Shown here piece by piece: positions 22,750-34,524 of a stretch of DNA of 64,000 nt. This DNA comes from Vermamoeba vermiformis (lineage: Eukaryota > Tubulinea > Echinamoebida). A program made the translations under genes and the position numbers. Location of the stretch: NCBI GenBank assembly GCA_045837725.1, contig JBEWZL010000145.1, positions 1 to 64,000 of the forward strand, given 5' to 3'. The notes beneath the pieces are model-generated. The model was given only the letters and a program-made list of their open reading frames with translations. It did not search any database and was not told where the DNA came from. Positions within the stretch are counted from its first letter, which is position 1. The number at the start of each line of letters is the position of its first letter.

Positions 22750-24803
22750 ATGGCACAAAATCGCTTGGTATTATTTGTCGTTGCTCTGCTCATTGCCAGC
22801 AGCATTGCAGCACGAGATAGAATCACTGGCTTGCCTCATCAGGAAAAATCAGCAGCATCTAAAACTTATGGAGGCTTCGTAAACGTTAACCAACAATACG
22901 GAGCTAATTTATACTACTATTTCATCGAGTCTCAAAACTCTCCTCGTGATCCGTTGATTTTGGTAAAACGCCTTCGAAAAATCAAAATAATTATTTTTTT
23001 TACTAATAATTTTATTTACAGTGGCTTCAAGGTGGCCCTGGTTGCTCCGTAAGTATAATCAATTAATAGATTAAAATAATTAATACTTGATTAGAGCTTA
23101 TTTGGCACTTTTGTTGAAAACGGACCTTCGCTCGTTCAGGATGATGGAACTTTCAAATCAAATCCTTGGGCTTGGTAAGCATATTATTCATTAAAATTTG
23201 CACATGTAATAACAACAGTTATTAGGACCACTAACGCAAGTGTCATCTGGGTCGACAGCCCTGTAGGTAAGATCCTCGAGAAAACTCGTTCTGGATCGCA
23301 AGTTTATCGTTGAAAATTTAGGTACTGGATATTCATACGTCGAGAATAGCGATGGCTATGCTACAAACGAAGAGACTATCGCTCAAGAATTGCTTACTTT
23401 ATTGCGCACATTTTTGTTCAAGCTACATCCGGAATACTCTTCAGTTCCCTTCTATATCTTCGGTAAAATACTATAATACCTCTTATACTACCAACATATA
23501 CTAATTTTATCATTTTTAGGCGAAAGCTATGCCGGAAAATACGTTCCTTATTTGACGTACACAGTGCTTCAATACAACACCAATTCTACGCAAAAAATTA
23601 ATTTGTCGGGCATTGGTGTGGGCGATGGTTGGGTCTCACCTTACTATCAAACTACGCCTTTCTTGTACAACAACGGTCTGATCAACGAGCTCGAAGTCGT
23701 TACTGCTGACGGCTTGTACGAGACTTACAAGGTACGAAATAATTATAATAGTGATATAGAAAGGACGTACAAGCTTATCTTTGTCGTTTAGGGCTTGTTG
23801 GATATTGGTTTGTACGATCTCGCAGATTCGATCGGCAACAGTTTGTTGGGCTTGCTCACTGTGGAAGCTGGTATGGTTATTGTAATGTTATAGTGCTTAT
23901 TTCCTATATTCATATGACTTTTAGGCGGCATTGAAGTATACGACATCCGGTAGGTGTTTTAACATTTTTTTCCTCGATCTGTACGGCCTTAAGTATTATT
24001 TGATGAAAGAAAATCATTAGTGTTACGCCTTAGCATTATAAAATTAGTATAACGTAATGTTATATATGTTAACCGAGTATTATTTATAGAAAGACTGTCG
24101 ATCCCACCGATGCTTTGTTGGATGTCTTGACTGACTACCTTAACAAGCCTGATGTGCGTATATATTCACAATATATAAACTACGAAGCATACTAATATAT
24201 ATTTCGATTAGATCCGCAAGAAGATGAACGCAGGTAACAGCCAATGGTCTGGATGTGCTGATGATCCGTACTTCTACCTCGCGGGAGATATCGAAAAGTC
24301 TTCGGAGAAATTGTTCCCTAAGATCTTGGCTGCTAATGTCCCCGTATTACTATACAACGGTATGCCTTCATTCTTTCCAACTTTTCTTTCGGCGATCGCG
24401 GATGTACTGGACGAAACTAACTAATTTTTTATTGGTTTAGGCAACAAGGACCTTATCTGCAATATGTTGGGCACCACTACTTGGGTCGCGAACATGCAAT
24501 GGCCGTACAGCGAGCAATGGAAGACCGCCAAGAACACCACTTGGTACGTCGATGGCGCTGAAGCAGGTTATTACCGCTCTTACAGCTACTTGACGCACCT
24601 TATTGTCGAGAACGCCGGTCATATGGTAAGCCTCATATATATTATCATATTCACATCTATAGAATTTATTTTTCGTGATCGCTGTGGATGTGGCAGCACT
24701 TTCATTCTCTAACTCGTTGTTATTATATTAGTCTCCTTATGATCAGCCCAAGAACTGCCACGATCTCGTGAACAGATTCATGAAGGGCGGATTCAAGCCT
24801 TAG
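22750..24803 (+). CDS. Serine carboxypeptidase (peptidase family S10)
   Basis: Signal peptide (MAQNRLVLFVVALLIASSIAA), then the S10 landmarks: WLQGGPGCSSL split by an intron, WVDSPVGTGYSY, the nucleophile motif FGESYAGKYVPY, catalytic Asp in LLYNGNKDLICN, and catalytic His in VENAGHM. These enzymes cleave C-terminal residues at acid pH in lysosome-like vacuoles or outside the cell. About ten exons, the smallest around 20 nt (the VYDIR exon near 23935). Ends with MKGGFKP and TAG. An AATAAA hexamer follows 77 bases after the stop. Length and motif order are normal for the family. Confidence 0.95.
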
Positions 24804-24879
24804 AAATAGCATATGCAGTGGCACCTTGCCTTATTGACGTCTATCGTAATCACTCTTACTTCACCAGCAGTAAGCTAGC

Positions 24880-24885
24880 AATAAA
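24880..24885 (+). terminator. Poly(A) signal AATAAA
   Basis: Canonical hexamer 77 bases after the carboxypeptidase stop codon. Confidence 0.55.
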
Positions 24886-25276
24886 GGTGTTAATTACTAA
24901 TGCATTCGTAGTATTTGCTTATATGCGGATCATGCGACTGATTGTGGCTGAGATGATATCATTTCATAAATTATAATAAGTGACGCCAGATCTGCAAGAC
25001 GAAACTTCATTCGGAGGCGGTGTTAGGTGTAATCAGTATACATATAGTAATGTAGGTAACGGATCGGATATTATCCACAAACGTCGTTGTCAATCTGTCA
25101 GTTAAAGTTTAGAATTCCATATTACACTACAATCACATTGGATCAAAGTACATTTCTTGGTACCTAATACTAATGTCAAGCATTATAATAGATTATATGC
25201 CCTTACTATCATCTTAGTATCCCATTTTTCATCCACAAACATATAAACAGCCAAGCTTATAATTGATCCGAAAAAG

Positions 25277-25284
25277 TATAAATA
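25277..25284 (+). promoter_or_regulatory. TATA-like box
   Basis: TATAAATA lies 74 bases before the start of the 78-residue repeat protein. It is the clearest TATA-like element in the window. Confidence 0.5.
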
Positions 25285-25350
25285 GAGTTACAACGAACTT
25301 GTTTAATTCATTAATTAATATAATCTACCTCACACAACACAACACCACAA

Positions 25351-25587
25351 ATGGACGGTACTTGCGATTGGGAGAAGGCTTTAACGAAGGTCTATGGCCC
25401 GTTGACGAAGACGTTAGGCAAATGGGACAAGTTTGGATCGAACAAAGTGACGTTTACTTTTGACAAAGTAACGAAGATTGGAAGCGACAACGTTGTTTAT
25501 GTGTTCGGCAAGGTCGATAAGATTGGTAGCAAGAAAGTCGTAAGAGTTTTTGACAAAGTAACGCAGATCGGAGACACCAAGGTTTAA
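25351..25587 (+). CDS. Small 15-residue-repeat protein, 78 aa, unknown function
   Basis: I recognise no family. The single-exon frame starts MDGTCDWEKALTKVYGPL and has an A-rich context before its ATG. From residue 31 it consists of three back-to-back 15-residue units: NKVTFTFDKVTKIGS, DNVVYVFGKVDKIGS and KKVVRVFDKVTQIGD, with partial echoes before and after. Alternating Val/Phe and the regular FDKV-IGS spacing suggest a small beta-repeat or beta-solenoid-like fold. No signal peptide, no Cys beyond one near the start, strongly basic. Repeat regularity at the protein level despite synonymous differences argues for selection. The TATA-like element 74 bp upstream suggests strong expression. A chance frame remains possible. 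Confidence 0.6.
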   Translation: MDGTCDWEKALTKVYGPLTKTLGKWDKFGSNKVTFTFDKVTKIGSDNVVYVFGKVDKIGSKKVVRVFDKVTQIGDTKV

Positions 25588-26117
25588 AATCTCAAAAATC
25601 CAACAATTTAGTCTGTAGATGCCATTATTCATTAATAATAGCATAGTGTATCAAATAGTAATAAATTAATGCTTTGGCTCAGCTAATCGCTGCAGATTCC
25701 CTCAGTTGATAAAACCTAACTTTGTCCAAAGATGGATGAGGCACAAATCTAGTTTATTTACTTCCTTATTATTAACCGCTTTAGAGCCACCAGTCTCGTG
25801 CTACTTTGGTTATCTTCTTGTACTCTAAATCAGATCCGGTTTATGACAGTTACTGATAATTCAGCTACAACGTTGGAAAAAGGAACCGATCATCGCTACT
25901 GTGCTATACTGCAATTCTAAGTGTAATTTTTGCGGGGTTGTACTGCGGCTGTCTTTTTCCGAAGAATTTCTGCGGAAAATAAAATTTGTCTTGTTTATTA
26001 CGGATGCAAGAGCGTAATTTCATTTTGTTACTCTCGCTATGAAGCGTCAACATATAGCTTATATAAAGCAACTTCAAATACCAAAATCTATTGAAAGAAT
26101 TATTGGTGCCCACAAAG
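25588..26117. other. Intergenic region upstream of the CDCA7-like gene
   Basis: No coding frame, RNA gene or strong motif seen in this 530-bp AT-rich stretch. Confidence 0.5.
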
Positions 26118-28124
26118 ATGAACGAGGACGTAACGATATCACCCTACGAACTTGAACGATTGCAGAAAATCAATCGTAATAAAGAATTTTTAAAAATTAT
26201 TGGATTAGATCAGCCGGCTATAACGTAAGTATTGAAATAATTAATTTTTAAACGATCCGGGATTTAATTCAGAAAATGCGTGAAGAATTACTAATACGCA
26301 TAAATATCATTTATAAATATTATATCACGGTTATTAAAAATAAATACGTATTAATTTGGGTTATTAGGGTTGAACGAAAAAAGAAAACGGATTCTGATCC
26401 GTCGAAAAAAACCAAAAAAAGAAAAGAACCATCAAATGATTACTTGGAATTTATGGACCGACGTAAATCTCAACGATTATCAACGAAGGTGAGTTAATTA
26501 TGAAATTTTTGAGTTGATAAAAATTAATTAACAGATGTGTGCAATTTAACGAGTTCGAGATTGAACTAACTTATTGTATTATATAGCCAACGATAAAATA
26601 TGTAGAAATTGAAAGAGAAAATGAAGAATTTGTTTCTAAAAAGCGAAGAGTAAGTTATCTACCGAAATTTTCGTGCACGATCCAAATCCGTTCAATTTCC
26701 TTGTTTTTCATTAGTATGGTCCTAATATCATTATATTATAGAAAATTAGCTCTAATATGGACGAATCGATCTTAGCAGCAATGAACGTACCAACTGTAAC
26801 GGAAGAATCGACGTGCCATCATTGCCGCAAGAAAACTAATTTGCTCAAGGCCATGTGCAGCAAATGTACCTTAAAGTAAGTACACTATTCAATATAGCAC
26901 CATATTTAACCATAACCATAATAAAACAACGAAATATATAAAATTTTGGATTTGCTGAAAATAAATCCAAATTAAATAAATAATAGATATGGCTATACAA
27001 TACTAACATTATGATTAGGTTCTGCCACCGCTGCTTGTTCTTAAAGTACGACCAGTATTTTGAACACGTAATTCAAGACTCGATCTGGCAGTGCCCTGTT
27101 TGTCAAAAGACGTGCACGTGCGCCAAACATAAGACTAAATTTGGAACCTCGAGCGAAGAGGTTCAAGAAAGCTCTTTGGAAGATGATATGGACTATCATA
27201 TGAGCCAAGTACGTTTAATATTTAATTTTGGATTTATTTTTACTAGAAATTCGTGGCTAATTTTCCAGCGAGAATTATTAATTTTATTTTTCTTTTCATG
27301 AACAGGACACTAGCACACTCGACTCTGATATTGACGAGGATGAACCGCCGCCGATCGACGGCCGTGTTAAAAAAGTTACCAAACGATCTAAAAATAGCAC
27401 GGACAATTTCCTAAAAAGGCAACAAAAGCCTTCACTAGCACTGCCGTTACCTACATTTCCAAAATTGGAAAAGCTCGTACAATCGATCGTGTCAAAACCA
27501 AAGACTGACACGACGACTGCGACCCCTACGAAGAGCTTGTTCATGAATTCACCGTTCATGAACGGCACAAAATTGACATCTCATCCTTTCCTCGCAATTC
27601 ATCAGACTGAAGAAGATTCAGATCTGTCTGTGCAGGATGAAGACAGCGAGAACGACGAGGGAGATGATCAATGCGAAGAAGACGGCGTGTATTATGTGGA
27701 CAAGATCTTGCAGAAACGTGTCAATGCCAAGGTAAGGCTTTGCAACTATTTATTAGGCCATACTCACTTCGTAAAAATTCTTCCGATCAGATCCACTTGA
27801 ACTCAAATATTTATTATTTTTAATTATTCGAATAACCATTTTATTAAATATTATACGATAATAATATTATTAATGTCTACGACTGTTTACTTTCTTAAAT
27901 GATGTGTTTTGCGGTATCAGTTATTAATTTCCTTTTATGGTAATTTCCAGGGCATAACAGAATACTTCGTCAAGTGGGAAGAATTCGATGACTCGCAAAG
28001 CATGTGGCTGACAGAAAAAGAGCTGATTGGCTGCGCAGAGATCATTCGCGCATTTGAAACGGACGGCACGCACTTGCCGCACGCAAAGAAACAGTTCAAA
28101 GTTGTGTTATATACTCCTATTTAA
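26118..28124 (+). CDS. CDCA7-like zinc finger fused to a chromodomain
   Basis: The N-terminus (YELERLQKINRNKEFLKIIG) matches the leader of zf-4CXXC_R1 proteins, followed by basic nuclear-localisation stretches (KKTKKRKEP, FVSKKRR). The zinc-binding region is CHHCRKKTNL, CSKC, FCHRCLFLKY, WQCPVCQKTCTCAKHK. Its last ligand position reads CTCAKH rather than CxCxxC, and the arginines of vertebrate CDCA7 are not conserved, so it is CDCA7-like rather than orthologous. An acidic linker (LSVQDEDSENDEGDD) leads to a C-terminal chromodomain: YYVDKILQKRVN, EYFVKWEEFDDSQSMW, LTEKEL. Animal CDCA7 recruits the HELLS remodeller for DNA methylation and heterochromatin; the chromodomain would add histone methyl-lysine binding. 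Seven or eight exons. Confidence 0.88.
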
Positions 28125-28472
28125 TACTATAGCATTGGTATAGTATTCATTTTGTTATTATTTTTCCTTGTAGATTTGTTTTATTTTTCGGTACGTAAAA
28201 GGATCTTATTTTTAAAATTTCGACAATTTTCTTAGAATAGAATGTTAGGTAAAATTGTACAATAATATTATATGGAGCTCTTTAAAAGAGTAAATTAATT
28301 CATTAACAGGAATTTCGCTAGATCCGGAAAAGAAAAAGAAGAGACAGGACGGTCCCGATCCACCCACGTGGTTTTTAATGAAAGGAATTGACAGGACCGT
28401 CCCAATTAGCGTCACTTATATACGTTACACAAATCTAAACCAAAATCTACTAGATTCGAGCAACACAAAGCC
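28125..28472. other. Intergenic region upstream of the kelch/EGF gene
   Basis: Nothing recognised. A TATATA-like run (CTTATATACG near 28415) may serve the next gene. Confidence 0.4.
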
Positions 28473-30289
28473 ATGCAATATAATTTAATAGTAAGCGCTT
28501 GCCTTCTCGCTTCTTTATTCCTGTTCGGATCCGTCCAAGCAGGTGCACCGATATGGATTTCTCCAACCAACGTTAATTACAGTAAGTAATATTAATATTG
28601 ACATACAGCGTATTTTCGGGACTCAAATTTAATATCAGTTTTCGCATCTTGACTGATCCGTTCGCAGCTTATCCATCGGACTATTTTGAAAGATACGCGG
28701 CCGGTAAAGGTGTTTGGGCTACTATCGATGTCGGCGCAGGTTCTCGCGGTGCAGCACCAAGCGTTCTCATGGACACGAAGGGCATTCTCTGGATCTTGTT
28801 CGGTGCTCAACGGCGCGACGGCTCAACAGCCTATGATCTGTTTAATGTATGGAACTACAACCCCAAAACCGACCAGTATCGCTATGTCTGGGGAAGCAGT
28901 GCGACAGGAGCAACAGGAGTAAATCCGCGCAATCCTGGAGATCTCCGAGTTCCAAGTGTTACGAATCACCCTGGAAATATTCGCAACGGAGGAGCTACTA
29001 TTGATAACAACGACAATATCTGGCTCACTACTTGGCGCGTCAACGGAGAGCTGTGGATGTTCAACACTTCATCGTGGGTCTTTACGCGCATGTTCGGACT
29101 CGACGGTGTAAACGACGTGCCGAGTCTAGGCGCTAATCCTGGTCAGCCCGGAGAAGACGTCTGGCCTGGCAAAGTACAAGGCCCGTGCTTGCTTAGTGAC
29201 TCGCAGAACAACCTCTGGATGCTTGGTGGTGCTGGATCCGACGGACCCCCAAACAACGCTGTTTGGCACTTCAATACGACTTCATACTTATGGACGTACA
29301 TTTACGGCAGTGTTACGGCACAGTCTATCACTCACAACGCGACATTCTACGGTGGCGTGTGGCTGGGGGGTTGTTTCATGGACGACAACGATCGTGTCTG
29401 GTTGTTCGGTGGCTACGGCCAATCCGCCAAAAGCTCAGGCAGTTACGCGAGCATTTGGACATTCGACACACGTAGCAAGCGACAGTACGAACTGGAGTAC
29501 GGCCCCAACACGTTGGACATCACGCCTCAAGTCGTGTCAGAAGATTTTCATGCGGACAATCATCCCGGTGGTTGTCAAGGCTCGCTGCTCGTTGATCGAA
29601 AGGACGGCACGCTATTGGTCGTTGCAGGCTACGGCAAAAATGCAATCGGATATTGGGGTGGAACTGACCTCGTATGGCTGTACAGCAAGCCTCTGAAGCA
29701 ATGGAGGCTTCATAGTGGAAATCTCAGCGCTTCTGAAAGCCCTGGTTCATTCACCCACTATCGCGAACCTGGATCGGAATTTCCTGGCACTGCTTTCTTT
29801 GGTCGCAGCGATGGCAAAAATATGAACGGCGATGTCTATATTGTTGGTGGTGGAAACAATTTGTACTACGAGCTTAGCCGCAAAGACATTTGGTTCATTT
29901 CGATGGATCAATGTTCCTCATCCACATCCAACAATTGCGATCCGAACGCTAACTGCATCGAAGAGATGTTTGGATACTCATGTGCCTGTAAAGAAGGATA
30001 TTCAGGCGATGGCTACACGTGCACTGCTGGTCCTAGTGTGATTTCTCCCTCGCCCAGTACATCTCCAGTCGGATCCATTCCTTCAGGATCTCCTCCTTCC
30101 GGATCCACTCCTTCGTGGTATACTCCCTCAGGATCTACGCCCTTATCAAATCCTATTGCACCGATTATGTCTCCTGCAGTACTGGCACCCGTTGCATTGA
30201 TTACGTCTCCTGGAGTAGAGAAAACAAGTATTGCCTCGTTAATGACTTGGTCGTTAGTTGTATTCGTAGTACTTGCATGCCTTATTTAG
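28473..30289 (+). CDS. Secreted kelch-propeller/EGF surface protein with GPI-type tail
   Basis: Exon 1 gives a signal peptide (NLIVSACLLASLFLFGSVQA) and the rest is essentially one large exon from 28668. Six kelch-like blades are visible, each with a WxxGG- or LxxxGG-like core: LWILFGAQ, NIWLTTWRVNGELW, NNLWMLGGAGSDG, RVWLFGGYGQS, LLVVAGYGKN, DVYIVGGGNN. An EGF domain follows (CDPNANCIEEMFGYSCACK, then GYSGDGYTC), then a Pro/Ser/Thr stalk with a GSTPS-like repeat and a hydrophobic tail ending VFVVLACLI, expected to be swapped for a GPI anchor. Likely an adhesion or carbohydrate-binding surface protein. The 3' end lies 84 bp from a convergent GPI-type gene. Confidence 0.9.
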
Positions 30290-30322
30290 TAGGTTACTTA
30301 CTGCGAATTTGTACTGAGATTA

Positions 30323-30328
30323 AATAAA
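30323..30328 (+). terminator. Poly(A) signal AATAAA
   Basis: AATAAA 33 bases after the kelch/EGF stop codon, in the 84-bp gap before the convergent gene. Confidence 0.55.
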
Positions 30329-30373
30329 ACCATTTTCTTGGAAATTAACGGCGTATTTTTACTGCCAACAAAG

Positions 30374-32020
30374 TTAGAATAACAGGAAAAGGCTTGCCAA
30401 TATTGCCACTGATGAGCCTATAGTTAAGTGAGTAGCGAATGAAGTAGTTCCGCTCGGTGTGGTCGGATTATTGTTCGGCGAAGGATTGTTGTTGCTGGTG
30501 GGTTGTGAGCCACTGCTGGGCGTGTACGAGCCAAATCCAGCTAATTGACTGCGGAAATTAGTCCACATATCCTCGCAGAAGGCACTCGTATAAGACGGAC
30601 TGCCCTTGTCAGCATTCGTAAAATGTAACGCCGGGTAACGACCAATGCCGTCGCTTGAATCCTTGTCTAAAATGCAGCCACCCTTGCCATCAGGTCCGTA
30701 TGTAATTCCGAAGTTAGAAGGTACGCCATCGAAGCCAGCGCACGGATCTGGTTGGGTCCAAGTACCATTCCAAACAAATCTCTCGGCAAATTCGTAGAAA
30801 ATTGGTCTATTAACTACGAGCTGGACTTCAGGGAACATATATGCAACGAGAGCTATAGCTTTGAAGTTGGGCGCGTTGATCGATTGGTAAGATCCACCAG
30901 GAGCTTCGCCTCCGTCAATGAAGCCGTACGGATCTGGCGAAGTTCTTGCGCCAGTCTGGTTGATCTGATTGACCCAATAATTGGATTCGCTAATTCTAGT
31001 AATTTGGCCCCATAAAGCTTGACCCTCATTGCCGCGGACAATAGATTCGAATTCGCCAAAACTTGTCGAGTTGATTACAGGCAACATAATCTCGCCACCA
31101 TTGAGTAAAAATGCTGCATATGCTAGGGGCACTAATCTTCCAAGGGCGTGGCCTCCGTCAGCGGGGAATTGGGTTCCTGAGGAGATGCATCCGAAAAGAT
31201 CAACTCCGTATTGCAAGTAGTTAATAAGTGCAGGCATTTTCTCTTGGATGGTGTCGTTAAGTATGAGTCTAAAAGCAGCCTCGTTAATGCTCATCACCAT
31301 ATCTCCTCCATAATTCGGCATTGCTTGCAGCGGATGGATGTAACCGCCAGTCCAAGAAGTCATGTAGTCAACCCAAGGCATGGAGAAGTTGGTAGCAATG
31401 GCGTCGAGGCTAGGGATATTATTTGACACGGGCATCGGGAATACAGGCAGTCTTTCGGTTCTAAGATCAGCAGATGACCACAAAGATTTTGTTGATCCAG
31501 CATAACTCGGTCTAAAAATAGTAGCGCCGTCGTTGGGAGGCTTATTCATCAATACGGTAAGTACTGCAATCACATCTACGGCCGGTCGGCAATTAGAAAC
31601 GCAATCTGTTCGACTGATCGATGACAGAACTGACGAATCTGCGTTGATTGTGAGAGGAAATGTCGTAACGCCAGCATTGGCATTCCAATCGGGGGCGCGA
31701 GAGTCAAATGCTTGCTTATCAGCGGCTGTAGGGTTCACCATCGTTCCATTTCGTTGCGCATTTGGCGCGGGAGAAATGGATGTGATTGAAATAGGACCAA
31801 GCACCCAGTAATCGCCATTAACGAATTTTCCGCTAGTGTATTGCTTGTTGAAGGTCCATGTAACGCCATACTGCGAGATACTGCTGACTTGAACTGTCTC
31901 GGCCGAGATCAAGCACAGAACAGCTGCCGCAACTCGAATAAATATTTTAGTAACGAATTAACTTATTAATTATTAAATACAAATTAACTTACTGATGAGG
32001 CGTGTAGTTATACTCGTCAT
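30374..32020 (-). CDS. Secreted GPI-type protein of unrecognised family
   Basis: Two exons: a short one giving MTSITTRLI and a long one continuing the signal peptide (AAAVLCLISA). I cannot name the roughly 480-residue ectodomain. Recognisable stretches are VTWTFNKQYTSGKFVNGDYW near the start, CVSNCRPAVDVIAVL, a helical middle (MVMSINEAAFRLILNDTIQE) and DGGHALGRLVPLAYAAFLL. The helical hairpin pattern may suggest an alpha-toroid enzyme fold. The opening motif recalls bacterial secreted proteins of unknown function, but I could not confirm this. The C-terminus has an Asn/Pro/Ser stalk and a hydrophobic end (IGSSVAILASLFLLF) suited to a GPI anchor. The ectodomain has few cysteines and several glycosylation sequons. 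Confidence 0.8.
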
Positions 32021-32335
32021 TTTGATAAAAAGATTTGTTTTCTTTGGCTCCCATTTAAACCTGTAATTTCCGAATCACATTAGGACAAAACGTCAATCAG
32101 CTATCATTTATCATACTGCAAGTATCAGCAGCTACCACAAAAATAATTACTTTTGTAGCATTCAGTGTTAGGTATAAACTAAGCTCACCATTAGTTGTAG
32201 CTTATCTTGTTTGAGTTGATCTGGGCGAGTCCAACGACAGGATCTAATCGCACATTGGCGAGCTTGCGTCGCTTTTAAGCACGAAGTATTAATGGAGTTA
32301 GCTGCACGTGATATTTTAATGTCAAGTTGGATCCG
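32021..32335. other. Gap between two minus-strand genes
   Basis: Nothing recognised. It should hold the promoter of the orphan GPI-type gene and the 3' end of the F-box/pseudokinase gene. Confidence 0.45.
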
Positions 32336-34109
32336 CTAATCATCCATGACATCGCCAAACTCCAAGAGACCAGATCCCGCATCTGGATAACTATATTTGG
32401 CATAGGCCTTACGTAATCTCCCGCGCAAACGGGGCAAACAGTTGTTGGGCGGGTTTTGGATCCAGGGATGGTTCAGCGCATCCGCGACTCTGATCCGCTC
32501 TTCAGGCTCATAGACATACATCTTCAGCACCAAGTCCTTGAGCTCCGCAGAGTAGTCGTCGTACTCGTCCTGTGTGCCCTCGTGCGTTTCATCGTCTACA
32601 GGGAACACAACGCCTTCGCGCATGATGGCCATGTACGCTTTGATCGGAGCCAGATCCGGATACGGATTGATGCCGAGCAGAAAATAGTATAGAAATGCGC
32701 CTATAAATAGACCAGTCATTAGTAACAAATCAAGGTTAGTCTGAAAAGAATATCGTATGACAAAAAATCGTTGATAGATTAGCTTGCCTATGTTCCAGAT
32801 ATTGGCTGCTTCAGCACGAGCAGGTTGGTCAATGAGATTGCAATTCTCGAGTGTTCTTAACGGATTGCCACGAGGGAACGACCGACGCACCACGCTGTGG
32901 CCATAGTCGAACAGTTTGAACTCGATCTGTGTCACAGTAGCAATGTCAATTTAAGAATTCATGAAGAAATATTCGTTCATGAACGGTTGGTTCAATGAAC
33001 GAAAAAATAAAGTATTACCAAATAAGGCAATTTCAACTGGTACGTACCCAATCACCCTTCGCATCGTAGATCATATTCGGTGGATCCAAAAATAGATTCA
33101 ATCCGTGCTCGCTCAGATATTTCACGCCTTGTAACATGTCTTTGACTAATCTCGCGATTTTTTTCTCCGTAAATTCTCCGCTGCTGGCACTTAAGATATA
33201 CTGCCACGCGCTGTTCTCGACGATAGACTCGTGCAAAGTATACATTATATCATCGCGCCGGAACTGCCGTACGGGCATGATGACGTTTGGATGCGGATCG
33301 ATCGTTCTGCGGAGGCGGTTCCAATAATTTTCCATATTTGGGTTGTTCTCGTCTCCAAAAATTTCATCGTCCTTATCAATGTACGAGTGCGTAAACAGCA
33401 CCGTCAGTCCATTGCTTTTCTGATCCAAAAATTAATTTGTTTTTCGCTTTAAAGTTATCTCGATTGGTATAAGGCGGTATAATCCTATTAAATTGTATCA
33501 AATTCAATCTTATGAAAATGTCTATCGAATTTAATTCTGTCACGAGGAAATTTCGTGGGGTGGAACGTAAAAACGTACTTGTATTTTAAAGGTCATATTC
33601 ATCACTGATGGAAGGTGCACCGTCAAATGCGGTATATTCGGCACGTTATTACTCGCATTTTCTTCTTTATAAATTCTGCGAAGTTGTTCGAACGAAGTGA
33701 TAAAGTACGCTCCACCACGCTCTAAAAATAGCTTGAGATAATCCGCTAGGGTTAAAATTAATCAGTACATATAGTAGTAGTAAATAAGCATAATAATATA
33801 GTTCTATCGTCAGAAATTTGCTGGCAATTTATGATAATTTTTTCGGCAGATGCGATCTCGTTACAAAATTTAAATTAGTATCAAATAGTCTATTAACCTA
33901 CTTATATCATGCAGGGGATATGTAGGCCAATATTGTGCGCATTTCTTCTTCCAGAGTCTTTGGCTCGTTAATAATTGTCGCCATTTTTTACAAACAATTT
34001 GAAATCTAATTAATTTCGGTTATAATAATTCTTAAAATATTATTCAGTATTACCTTACGCAATATTCGACCGGTAAGTGTTCGAAAATTACTGAATAAAT
34101 GTCCTCCAT
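32336..34109 (-). CDS. F-box protein with C-terminal pseudokinase domain
   Basis: Exons 1 and 2 join as an F-box: MEDIYSVIFEHLPVEYCVR, then FQIVCKKWRQLLTSQRLWKK. The remainder is a degenerate protein kinase: no clear glycine loop or VAIK lysine, HGLNLFLDPPNMIYD where HRDLKPxN is expected (catalytic Asp replaced, Asn kept), FKLFDYGHS for DFG, then AANIWNIGAFLYYFLLG and NPYPD as the helix-F region, and a normal C-lobe end (YEPEERIRVADALNHPWIQ). It is therefore probably a pseudokinase used as a binding module on an SCF ubiquitin ligase. The intron at about 32700-32787 appears to use a GC donor (GCAAGC). A shorter start at the ATG within exon 2 (MATIINEP frame) stops quickly and was rejected. Confidence 0.75.
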
Positions 34110-34524
34110 TTAATTAACGCCTCCTGAATTTTCAGTTAGCAAGATCTTTTCAGTAGGCTTCGAAATACGTCTATATAATTCGCCTATTGATTCTTTTTTT
34201 TATAATATACCAACCTAATGTTGTATCGCTTGGCGGTTGAAAAAAAAATTGTGTCCGCAGCTGCCAAAAAATCGTGGATGCTCGTGGCTTCCAAAGGTAG
34301 AATCACGTGACAAGTGGTCAAGCCGGTTTCAAGTCCGTGCAAGCGTCGGAAAAAACGTCCTACGGACCAACGGGTTGGGGTCTTAAAAAAGAGTAGTAAT
34401 AGAACCAGACCTATGCCATCGCCTTCCTACAAGTGTCACAAATGTCAACAGGATCCGGCTAAGCAGTATTGTCGCATTTTTTAATCGCTTAAAAGATGGC
34501 TCTGCGGTTTATTGATTAAGCAAC
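34110..34524. other. Gap between arm B and the F-box/pseudokinase gene
   Basis: No gene or RNA seen. It lies just outside the arm B boundary and should hold the F-box/pseudokinase promoter. Confidence 0.45.

Larger units (their letters stand above)
24804..25350. other. Intergenic region upstream of the small repeat protein
   Basis: Holds the carboxypeptidase 3' UTR and, near its right end, a TATA-like box for the next gene. No other gene recognised. Confidence 0.5.

Noticed and set aside
33880-33993. Alternative start MATIINEPKT for the F-box/pseudokinase gene
   Set aside because: That frame stops after about 25 codons; the shifted frame joins upstream exon 1 and downstream exons and encodes an F-box.
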